From assembly GCA_964035545.1 (NCBI GenBank), contig OZ037771.1, positions 1,860,001 to 1,924,000 on the forward strand: DNA of 64,000 bases. The letters run 5' to 3'. Positions 49,143 through 64,000 of the stretch are shown here, in pieces (the first letter of the stretch is position 1; each line of letters opens with the position of its first letter). The position numbers and the translations under genes are program-made. Under the pieces are notes generated by a model. The model did not search any database. It was not told the origin of the DNA and saw nothing but the letters and a program-made list of their open reading frames with translations. This DNA is from Bugula neritina. Its lineage: Eukaryota; Bryozoa; Gymnolaemata; Cheilostomatida; Bugulidae.

Positions 49143-50967
49143 TGTGTGTGTATCCATTTGAAGAACTTACTATTAATCTAAAGCACATAATTATTATACA
49201 CATGTTCTACACTCGCTATAATATACCTATTACAATGTATATGCCTATATACTATATTATATATTACGAACCTGCTAAGAACCCATGACACACCTACTAT
49301 AGGTATACTAAGTACCTAAGACACACCTACTATAGGTATACTAAGTACCTAAGACACACCTACTATAGGTATACTAAGTACCTAAGACACACCTACTATA
49401 GGTATACTAAGTACCTAAGACACACCTACTATAGATATACTAAGAACCTAAGACACACCTACTATAGGTATACTAAGCACCTAAGATATTTAGAACAAAA
49501 CTAGAATTTTTTTCTTTTTATAAGGCTTATTACTTTATTTTATCATTTTACTTTAGAGTAAAAAATTTTATAGAGCTTATTTAAACACTCTAAATATTGA
49601 ATTATCTCACTATATTATTTTAATGCAATATAGAAACCTATTATATACATACGTAATTCTGTCAAAAGGCTACAACTTATAACATGAATTAAACTTTCCA
49701 TCAGGTATAACAGGGCATTATCCTTACTTCAAGCCGGCACCTTGGATGACTGACTCTCTCTCTGAGCAGAATTTCAATGCTTCTCTCTCGGAGAAAGGTG
49801 AAGTCACCATTTTGACTTCCGGAATATACATTATAACCTCAAATGTGAGTACATAATATAGTTCTTATCCTGGTATTATCAAATATCATTTTACTACAGA
49901 GTCTGTGACCAGCTGAACAATCAGCCAAGTCCTACTAGTTGTCAGCTACCCTAGTATTTCAATCAGTAATCAATGAGCTACAGAGTATATGAACATACGC
50001 TATCGCAGAGAGTTGCTGTCAATATTTTAGGTAGACAAAATTTTCTACAGCTTAGAGATTGGCAATAAAAATTGAAACTCCTTAAAATGCTGCCTTTTGC
50101 TTTTAACTACTTGCGTTATTATTATAACATTTTTCTTCAATAATAAACCTCATGCGGTTTTATAATCACTATCCTTGTAAGAACCTCTGGTGAAAAGAAG
50201 TTTTTAGCAGGAGCTAAGGCCTTGTTTTCTATGTGTTAAAAGAACATTTATATCTGAATGGTCTTCCTAACATCACTAATGACCTTTACTATTTGAACCA
50301 TTGACCCCGTGTTTACTAAGCCATTGCTCTATCCACCAGACCAATACTGTTACCAACCACTGTTTTTAATATTCATTAAATAAGCTTGCTTTCATAATCT
50401 ACTTTTACATAATCGTAAATGCAGATGGATTTTCCTGAAGTCAAGTTTGAGAAAGTGTACTACGGGGTGTACCGACACGTCCCAACCAATGATAAAGATG
50501 AAGAACTGAGTTTATGCTCTTTTTCTGCTGCTAACAAAGGCAGTGGAGGGCAATACCCCTGCCGCACTTGGCAGGTAAAATATCCAAGTTTTAAACTTTA
50601 TACATCCTATGAGTTTGAAAGATAATTGCTTTCAATAATAGTTATAAATAATTAGAGTACTTTACAATTTAATTTATTGAAAATTAATAAGTGAGAAATA
50701 TTTTTGTTTAAACTACTTTATTTATTTAAATAAACAAAGGAAACTATATTCTCACCAGCTAGCAGTTTCATTAAAAATAAACATTTTGTTTATTCGTTTA
50801 TTTTATTTCGTGTTATTATGAAATTATAAATTGCAATATACTTTTTGTAGTTGGCAACACTAAATGCAGGAGACAAAATATACTTGAGAATTAGTGGGTC
50901 TAACTGGTTCAACATTAATAAGAACTTCTTTCTTGCTCTCATCAAACTTAATGAATGGACTTTGTGA
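45965..50967 (+). CDS. TNF-D: TNF superfamily ligand, 324 aa, seven exons
   Basis: Exons: 45965-46189, 47209-47353, 48017-48091, 48784-48906, 49705-49844, 50425-50574, 50851-50967 (975 bases, frame closed). Membrane helix about 27-49, coiled stalk 52-70 ending in a cysteine at 72. Exon 2 carries NKKR (94-97), a basic site lacking the P4 arginine, so furin cleavage is less certain than in the paralogs. TNF homology domain: NIALLYAD, SIWCRPLNQYQ, SGIYIITSN, YYGVYRH, paired cysteines (SLC, YPC), GDKIYLRISGSNWF, final strand FFLALIKL. Exon 2 begins at a double AG (TAGCAG), so one residue may vary by splicing; exon 4 also has two possible AGs (48781 or 48784), the second chosen to match TNF-E. Closest paralog is TNF-E. 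Confidence 0.9.
47515..47616. repeat. 14-15-bp minisatellite (GGTGTGGCTCAGGA)
   Basis: About seven copies in TNF-D intron 2, unusually G-rich for this window. Each copy carries GGTGTGG (CACACC on the other strand), the kind of site bound by KLF/SP proteins. Confidence 0.9.
47694..47855 (-). mobile_element. tRNA-derived SINE in TNF-D intron 2
   Basis: On the minus strand: AGCAGCCGTGGTCAAGGAGT (box A), GGGTTCAAGCCCAG (box B) and the family body (GGTGATGTTAGGAAAAGCAT, GTCATAATTGCTCCTGTGCC). Confidence 0.75.
49051..49152. repeat. TG then CGTG tetranucleotide microsatellite
   Basis: GTGT run followed by about 16 CGTG units in TNF-D intron 4. Frames read from it are not genes. Confidence 0.95.
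49280..49492. repeat. 33-bp minisatellite
   Basis: Six to seven copies of a unit containing ACACACCTACTATAGGTATA and CTAAGTACCTAAG in TNF-D intron 4. The unit holds a short palindromic core (CCTACTATAGG). Confidence 0.9.
50230..50355 (-). mobile_element. tRNA-derived SINE in TNF-D intron 5
   Basis: Minus strand: GGTCTGGTGGATAGAGCAAT (box A-like), GGTCAATGGTTCAAAT (box B-like), GTGATGTTAGGAAGACCATT. It has decayed further than the copy at 47694. Confidence 0.65.
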
Positions 50968-52157
50968 AATTTTCCTTGTGAAATTTGTAGTGTGTATTTA
51001 AGTTTTTGCAAATTTTATCTTTAAAAGATACTTAATACAATTCCTTAGATTATACTCAAGCTATTTTTACCTAAATTACACATTTTTTTTGTTTTTAAGC
51101 AATATTTGTATTTAAAAATTATTACATTTGTCATAAATTTTTGAAATGCTTCTTTCATTCTTATAAAAAAACTGTTTTTTTTACATTTATATTTATTTCT
51201 AAAATTCATTTGTAAAGGATTAAGATAAACAATTTTGTACATAGTTCCATTTTTTATTTCAGTTTTGTTTTCTATTTAAAAAGCTTTGTAATTACGCAAA
51301 ACAATGTATATTCCTTTTTATGTAATTTCTGTTGTCCATTGCATATACTGTTAGATCAAAAGCTAAAAGTAATACAAATATTATGCCACTATAGATATAT
51401 TATTTTTCGCATAAAGTATTTGCAAAATCAAACAAATGTTTTCTTGAAAAAATAATTTTCACATACTGTTTATGTAGTTTATTAACTGCAATGTTTTGGC
51501 ACAGATTATTAAATTATACTATATATCTAATACACGATCATAAATTATCTATTAAGATAATGATTTGTGTAATAATTACTATATAATTGCATAAAACTAT
51601 TACATAAAAGTCATAAACATATATAGTTATAATAAAATGGGTTGTAGGAGATGCAATCTCAATAAACACAACTGACTGAAAATAGCAATTTTTTTATAAA
51701 GAAGACATACTAACAATGTTATTAACAAAGAAACAAAGCCACTTCCAGTTATTAGAACTTTATATTCCATTGCTGGTGGATAGCCACAAAGGAAAAGGAA
51801 TTGCCTTCTCATTATCTGTTTAATCAAGCCAATCAAAAACAAAAAAATGTTTGGAATGGGTTTTAACAACATCTCCTAGCAGCTACTGGGCAATTGTTGA
51901 ACCTCCCCATTCTTTATGAAGTTGATTAGCATTTAATTTTTATGCTACATTATTAAGATAAAAGTAGGCTTATGGGTTATGCTTCGATTGCTATTATCAG
52001 CAATCAGTGCTGCATGCAAATCATAGCTCCATATCCAGGGTAGTGGTAGATATTTCCTATTCACTGCGACTGTTCCGTGATCATATACCACCGTTAACAG
52101 CTACTCAGTACATCAATGCAATCTAGCTAAGGTACGACTGGCTTCAGTATCTTTAGA
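50968..52157. other. TNF-D to TNF-E intergenic region
   Basis: A+T-rich, with no supported gene. A hydrophobic minus-strand frame at 51872-51627 has no splice or family support. The TNF-E promoter is in the right part (see 52012). Confidence 0.5.
52012..52042 (+). promoter_or_regulatory. Conserved element upstream of TNF-E
   Basis: GCATGCAAAT (contains the octamer ATGCAAAT) and, 7 bases on, CATATCCAGGGTA; partner of the element before TNF-D. Confidence 0.4.
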
Positions 52158-55100
52158 ATGGAGAGCAAAATGGAACAAACCATTGACCTGATGGAACGAA
52201 ATAACAAAGTACCTAATCATAAGAAAGGCAAGAGCTCTGTGGTGTGCCCCTCTAGTGCTGTGTTATTAGTGACAGCATCGTTGTTGTTGGCAGTGGTTGC
52301 CATAGTAACAGCCTGCATCTTGACATTCAATCTCCGGGAGTCACAACAAAGGGATGCCAAGAGCATTGAGGTACTAAAGGCTAAAGTACAGAAACTGGAA
52401 GATCAACAGGCCAATGGGTGTTGTAGTAATGTAAGTATTTATTCTTGTGAGTAATTGGTAATTTCAGGGAAGTTTTGAGTCTGTCAATAACTGTTTTCTT
52501 TTGATGTTAGGAATGATAATGGTATACTAGATGGAACTAGGATATTGTTATTGTTAATGAAAGGTCGTAATATCCAAGGTGTAATAAGATGGAAATTTCC
52601 AAACTAACTGATTTTATTTGATTAAGCTTGTAAATAATTGCATCTAGCTTAATATAAATACAAGAGCTAAAAGAATCTTTGATCTAACATAGTTTGCTAA
52701 ACTGTCAAATTGCTACAATTTTCCATTACAGATCTGTAGGAGAAAAACCTCAGGGATAATATGCTTAATTAGAAAAGATAACTCCAAACTTATATTTGGT
52801 TTAAAGAATAAAAATTTATCAGTTATAGCTTACTATGAAGTTAAATTGTCCACCTTGAAGTCGTGTCTGTTGCGAAAAAAATCAAGTTGATAAATTCAAT
52901 GCAATAGAATTCATAATAATGCACAAAATTCCTTGTAGTGTGAGTTTCCTGGTTTTATTACATGTACCTGTTTATGTAATACAATATCATTAAATTCTGA
53001 AACTAGGCTCTATTTTCACTGGCTTTAGTGAAATATGAAATGGCGCCCGGACATTATACAAAACCTAACCTTACTGGCTTGTCATAAAATTTATGAGCAC
53101 TTATGAATTATCATTTCGATTATTTTGTTACTGTTGCCAGGGGGCAGATAAAAGGCCTTGTTTACTTATTCCGTCATTTCTAGACATACTCCCATATTTC
53201 AACCTCACAAAATACACACTTGCATCAGAAAGTTTACAGAGTAGCGACAACAGCTGCATGTAACAGCAAGTGCTTGTCGTTATGTCAACTCACGCACCAT
53301 GAGCTCTTTTTTATTCTTCTGCTGTATTAGTTCAAGTTTGTATAGCATTTGTTTTACTTGGCTGTGGTATATAGTATAAGCTTTTGATAATATTATTTGA
53401 TTTTAGTCAATTGCCTGCATAAATAATATAATATGTTGTTGCTATTTATGTTCTGTACAAATAACATACTACTAGCCAACTACATGGGGAGTTTATCTAA
53501 CAGCTTATTATGATCAGGGAATCCCCTAAGTGTTATCAAATGTCAACTTATCTCGATTGTTATTTCATAGAAGCAGTTCAATTGCCAATTGATTAAATAA
53601 AAGGCATTAGAATAATAACTTGATATCCTAGACTGGAACCATTTGTACGAAAACTTTTTACATCATGTAGCAATAATTATGGTAGTGCCTATGTTCCAGT
53701 AGCCGAGTTCTAATCTATGTCACAGGGAAAAGAATTTAGTTTCTTTTATTTGTTTTCATAGACTTGAAGATTTGTCTTTATAATACATCTGATTATTGCT
53801 TATAAAATTGATCTAAAGCAAAAGCCTTTTTCTATTTGACAAAAATTTTGCTTCTCAGATAAATTGCAAACAGACCTGAAAACAATTTTCAAGTCATGCT
53901 TTTAAACAAAGTTTTAAAAAACATATTAACAGCTGTATTTTAATAAGCACAATAATGAATTCAGTTTACCCACTCATCTATACTGCAAATATCATTGTAG
54001 AGGTGTGTTTGCTTGTCACTATAGCAACAGCCAGGTCTTTGCATCTACTCTTTTGCCAAGTGCAATGCAAAACTTCCTGGTTAAATTATTTCTAGTTTCT
54101 TGATTTATTATTGTACTCAATGAACTAAAACTCCTAGCTATATTTCAATGATTTTAGTTAACTTAATAGTGCTTGCTGGTTTGTTCTCCCGAAACAGAAA
54201 GTCATATTTCATTATCTGGTGCACTTGAAGTGCGTTTCTTAAAGGCTTTTCCATAACAACAAAAGTTTTTCCTTAAATAAATTATCTTAAAGCAATAACT
54301 AACAGCTAAATTGTATGTTTCATTGCTATTTAAATACAGGCTTATATAACTTTTGCTCAACTAAATTCCATAATAATAACTTAACTGTTATGGAAATTAT
54401 ATCAATATGTAAGTTATTATATTATGAGTATTATAATTATTATTAATTTAATAATGACTTTATCTACATTGATTTGTCTAATTAATGTGCAGAAGGACGA
54501 TGACCTCGAGCCAATGCACGGTGGCATGTCATTGAGAGAACGGTTTCGCTCCAAGAGAAACGCCAATCTCAATCTCGTACAAAGCAGCCTTCTACAGTCT
54601 ATTAAACTTGAGGAATCTGACCATATAAGGAATGAGCATCATGGTGAGACAACTACAAACACATATTCGCTTGTATAAACACTTTTTGACACATTTTAGT
54701 CATACCAAAATTATAATAAAAATTTAACTTATTAGATATAAAGACTTCCCCTGACAATTTTGTACTTTATTGCAAATATTGTAACTGTAACAAATTTGGC
54801 TATAACTGTAAACATAGCTATAACAACAACTAAAGCTACTACGTCTACAAAGAAAACTACAACTATCACTGCTACCATAAATAAAACTACAAAATCAACT
54901 ACCACTGCCCACACAACCGCAACTATAACAACTCTAACAGCTAATTACATCATGAATCATATTTTTGTCCTGATAAAACTCATCTCATAAATTATCTTCA
55001 AAGACATCTTGAAAACATATTTGTTTGAAAATTTTGATAACAAGTTTTGGCTCTTGAGCACACAGCTTCCTTCTCTTTAAATGACCAGCTTATCCAGTTT

Positions 55101-57430
55101 CTCATTATTTCAAATTACTGCTGCCGCTGCCCATAAAGTCTAAACAGAAGCTTCGTATTTTACGTCGCTATAACAACTTTTGAATACTCTGTTACAGGAC
55201 TGGCCAGCAGTCATATTGCCCTGCTCTATGGAGACCCTCAACACATCACAGAGATTAGCAACGCTCAAACAAGTACGTGAATATTAATACATCTTTCATC
55301 AGGCAATGATGTTTATTGTGTGTTGTATTAAAAATATTTACAATTAATACTAATAAATATAAATAGAAAGTAATTGGAGTTATTAGGTTCAATATAATTT
55401 ACTTAACAATATAAAGAGCTAAATATAAATATCAATATGACAAATTTTAATGTATTGATATTTATAATTAGCTATTATATTGTTAATTAAATTATATATT
55501 AAACTTCATAAATTCAATTACTTTTTATTTGATTTTAGACTTAATATTATATTTACATGTAGGCTTACTTATTAAATGTATGCCTAGATGATTATATAAT
55601 AGTCTATTACTACAATAATGATTTGCTCCCTCTCTTGCCTGTAAGTTTTGGATATACTGTATGTATTTACTGGCAGCTCCAAACGCAGACCTCAGAATGC
55701 GACCTTCATCTCAACCTCTGAACCCTCTGTGTGCTAGCATGTCTGAGAATGGAAACAGTGACATCTGGTGTAAGCCTCTAAACCAGTACCAGAAACACAA
55801 GTTCATGTTATGGGGTAAGAGCCGTGTTGTTATTTGGATGACATAATATTACACTTAATTTCAGTCTTTAACTTCTCAAGCTTCTAATAAATTTTTAAAA
55901 CTAGTCATGTGTGTTTTTTTGAATTTAATATTGACGTCTCAAGTAACAGAGGGTAAATAAAACTATCAAATAATATTTTATTTCAAGAGCCTTGCTGGTT
56001 TTGACTTTTCATTAAATAAACGTTTCTTGGTTCAGGTTGTCGGTGTTAAGCTTAACAAGTAATGAGTTTTCATGGATGCAGACACAACTATTAAATTATA
56101 ATCATAATTTGAGTTATGCAGAGTTTGATCAGATTATATATAACTTGTATTAAATCATATTTTTTTGCATATAGATCATAGTGGATACTTCCCATACTTT
56201 AAGAAAGCTGAATGGATGAATAGCAGACTTTCTCGAAAAAACTTCTTGGTTTCCCATTCCGAGAAGAGACAACTTCTAGTTCAAACTAAAGGCATCTACA
56301 TTGTAGCCTCAAATGTAAGTAACAGATTTCAGTTCAAAAAGTAAATTAAGTAAATATTCACTTATAATACCAATGTCTGGCTCTAATAAGCATTTGATTT
56401 TGATCTAATGATTTACTATTGATTTAACTTAACTTGCAAATATGTTAAAACTAAAATGAAATAATGCTAAAGGCTCTATAAGTGTTGATTATGATGCGTG
56501 TAAAAGAAGGTGCATAGTAACCATCTTTTTACTAAGTTTCAAGTATTTTATAATATTTTTGTTTTAGAAAATTCAATCATTTTTAAATATGCCTATTTCA
56601 ATGCTACTTGTGTAAAAATTTCCAATTTGTGTTTTAGATGCATTTCTCTGAGATTCAATCTGATGATCATGAAATCTTTCACTACGGAGTATACAAGACC
56701 AATTCAACTGATGGCGATATTCAAACTCTTAGCCTGTGTACATTTACTGCGGCTAGCAACAGGAGTGGTGGGGTATACCCATGTCCCACTTGGCAGGTAA
56801 ACCTCTGAGGCTATAATAAAGATTTTCCTTGACAGATGCAATTATACAATATAGTCATATAAAAAACATCCATGCATTTTTCAAACTTGAAATTACTTAC
56901 CACTGTTAAAGAGTGATACAGATTAATACCCTAATTTTTAAATTTGTGATGCTATACTAATTGGGTGATGATTAAATAATAACCCAATAGACTGCGATGT
57001 CATTGCTTAATATAAAAAATTAATTACTCAATATGAATATAATATTTGTTTGATTAAAATATGATATCTCAATAAACTATGTATATTAGTATACTAAAAT
57101 AATTTACGGACAAAATAATATAAGTTAGGATTCGATAATAAAAAAAAAGCTGTTTTTATATTGTTGACGAAAATAACAAAGCACTGCATGAACCAAAAAC
57201 TGACCCCAGGTAAGGGGTGGTGTACTCGACAATGTCAATCACATAGTTTCATCTGGTGCAATTGTTATCCATCAATTTACAATATTAGGTTTCAAATTTT
57301 AATTTTTTTGCAGTTGGCATCTCTGGAAGCTGGAGATAAAGTCTTTCTCAAGATTAGCGGCTTCAACTGGTTTAATGTTGATAAGAATTTCTTCCTTGCT
57401 GTTATAAAGCTCAACGACTGGGGTGTATGA
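52158..57430 (+). CDS. TNF-E: TNF superfamily ligand, 350 aa, seven exons
   Basis: Exons: 52158-52430, 54493-54643, 55198-55272, 55677-55814, 56175-56314, 56638-56796, 57314-57430 (1053 bases, frame closed, phases as in TNF-D). Cytoplasmic 1-31, membrane helix about 32-57, coiled stalk 62-84 with a CC pair at 88-89, furin site RSKR at 110-113. TNF homology domain from about 142: HIALLYGD, DIWCKPLNQYQ, KGIYIVASN, HYGVYKT, cysteines SLC and YPC, GDKVFLKISGFNWF, final strand FFLAVIKL. The first ATG was chosen because its product aligns with TNF-D at the N-terminus (ME.K..Q.ID). The CC pair and the stalk suggest disulfide-linked trimers, an inference. Confidence 0.92.
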
Positions 57431-58619
57431 AAACCTTTTATATAATAATATAATAGCAAATTTTATATCTTCCATTATAGTACAGTTTTTATTTACGTTT
57501 TTAAGTATATGCAGCATTTCAGCAAATACATTTTTATTTTTCCTTGAGATTCCAGAGTCTCTCATTTAAATTTCTTTAAATGCTATTATTTACATTTAAA
57601 CATAATGCATCTGTTAACACTGTCTATGTGCACAAATGATGCAATATTTATATACCATAGTTATTTTTATATTGTATTATTTTCATTAAAATTGCATTAA
57701 ATTGTTCATGTACATAGTTCAAAAACATTTTTATTTTTTTGCAATTATCATACCGGTACAACTAAAGTGTGAAAATATATTTTATTCTGAGAATATCAAA
57801 CAAATTTTATTCATTAATAAAGCATATTTGATAATATTCGAGTAACAAAATAATTAAAAAATAATCTTATAAAAATAGAAATATTAAATAAATAAATAAT
57901 GTAAAACACTGAATTGTACAAATGTACACATTTCGACTGGTGCTAAATAAATAACTTGTGAACTGCAAAGGAAGCCACAAATACTAATGATATCATACCA
58001 TATGTGGTATTTTATTTTTCGTTATACTGAGCAGAAAAACCCACTATAATAATCCATGTTTTAACTGCAAGTAAGTAATACAATTGAACATAAATTAGTT
58101 CTGCTTTTCTAAAATAAAAACTCACTTTATGATATACTTTGGTAAAGGTAAACTACATGCATATAATGTGCTAAAGCAAAAAAAGTTATTTTGTCAATAA
58201 AAATGATTTAATATCTACTATAACCACTAGTAGGCCTATTCATTCTTTATGATTCTGTAATGATACTTTTAAAATTGAATAATGTATGGTATATGCATTT
58301 TATTTTTGCATTTTAGTAAAACTTTAAAAAACATTATTACTTTTAAAGCTTTGCCTACCTAAGTCTCAAATCATTTTATGGCAAAAGCATATTACTAAGA
58401 ATATGCTTAAAAGTTTCTACAGCAGCCACTTTTCAATATGAATGTAATTACGCAGTTAAAATTTTGTACTTTTAAAAAGAGCTCAATTATATAGTGCACA
58501 CCACTTTAATTTAATTTTAATAAAGTTTAAAAAATTTTAGGCACCGCTTATTCAAAATAAATGAAAATTATATAAATGTTGATAACCTTAAATTTTTATA
58601 AAAATTAAATGATAGAGCT
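57431..58619. other. TNF-E 3' flank and upstream of the CBM20 gene
   Basis: AATAAA at 57816-57821 is a possible TNF-E polyadenylation signal. The remainder is A+T-rich with no recognisable gene or element. Confidence 0.5.
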
Positions 58620-63647
<5,028 letters not shown>

Positions 63648-64000
63648 GACAACTACTAAGATTTAATAGCTCTGTCATTTCGATCAGATTGACTAATGAT
63701 ACTGCATGAAATGATGCGATGCATAATTTAATATATAGCATGATGTCCATATAGATAGGTACATGTGTTTTGCTCATTTCAAAATTTCTATATATTTTAA
63801 GTTGAGAAAAAAGAAAACTTCCACATTGAAGGAGAAGTTTGTGAAGATAAACTCTACTACTATATTTCTTTTGTGTTTCTTGCATTCTATAATATAATAA
63901 CTAAAATGTATATAATAAAAATATTTCTCAGATTAAAATCAGGAATTTTGATAAGAATAAGTAAATATCAGGCTACTGTTTTATATTATATTTTTTCATG
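63648..64000. other. Right edge of the window
   Basis: Either 3' UTR of the CBM20 gene or its next intron (see the donor at 63643). No further exon is seen. Confidence 0.4.

Noticed and set aside
49280-49492. CRISPR array
   Set aside because: The repeats are contiguous tandem copies without unique spacers, in an animal intron.
51627-51872. Hydrophobic minus-strand frame between TNF-D and TNF-E
   Set aside because: No acceptor, donor or family resemblance; hydrophobic frames are common in A+T-rich DNA.
54732-54990. Thr/Lys-rich frame in TNF-E intron 2
   Set aside because: Low-complexity ACA/ACT-rich DNA, open on both strands, with no splice sites that fit the gene.

Overview
This is an A+T-rich, intron-bearing animal (metazoan) sequence with GT/AG introns, TATA-type promoters, microsatellites and tRNA-derived SINE copies. 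The gene content (tumour necrosis factor ligand genes, a nose-resistant-to-fluoxetine type acyltransferase, a tandem CBM20 protein) suggests an invertebrate, plausibly a lophotrochozoan, but the sequence alone does not fix the phylum.

Layout, left to right. (1) 1-4807: the last six exons of a TNF superfamily ligand gene (TNF-A) whose membrane-anchor exon lies just left of the window. (2) 4808-25980: a tandem array of small single-coding-exon genes, in units of about 6.4-7 kb. Each unit has an 'M1' gene (minus), an 'M2' gene (minus) and a 'P' gene (plus), with M2 and P diverging from a shared promoter region of about 560 bp. There are three units. The first also holds a dead P copy (P0), and the third has a frameshifted M2. 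(3) 26784-32379: TNF-B, complete, a recent duplicate of TNF-A including introns. (4) 33835-37070: a fourth M1 gene and a chimeric gene with an M1-type promoter and N-terminus and an M2-type acidic tail. (5) 38322-39692: three exons of an acyltransferase-3 gene (minus). (6) 41427-57430: three more, diverged TNF ligand genes (TNF-C, -D, -E), all with the same seven-exon, phase-conserved structure. (7) 58620-63647: a nine-exon gene with two CBM20 starch/glycogen-binding domains, possibly running past the window.

The TNF genes are all type II membrane proteins: short cytoplasmic tail, one membrane segment, a short stalk, a basic (usually furin-type) cleavage site in exon 2, then a C-terminal TNF homology domain spread over exons 3-7. 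They would signal as trimers to TNF receptors, either membrane-bound or shed.

The most novel content is the M1/M2/P family. All members share an N-terminal domain of about 85 residues with the exact spacing C-x-C-x64-C-x-H, a basic helical middle, an F-[RQ]-K-Q core, a variable linker and a short acidic/hydrophobic C-terminal motif. I do not recognise this domain. Its spacing is identical in all three subfamilies, which suggests a structural metal-binding fold. Because the array sits between two TNF ligand duplicates, and the same join between TNF 3' flank and P 3' flank occurs in both copies, the small-gene family was already next to a TNF gene before that TNF gene duplicated. Any functional tie between the family and TNF signalling is inference from position only.
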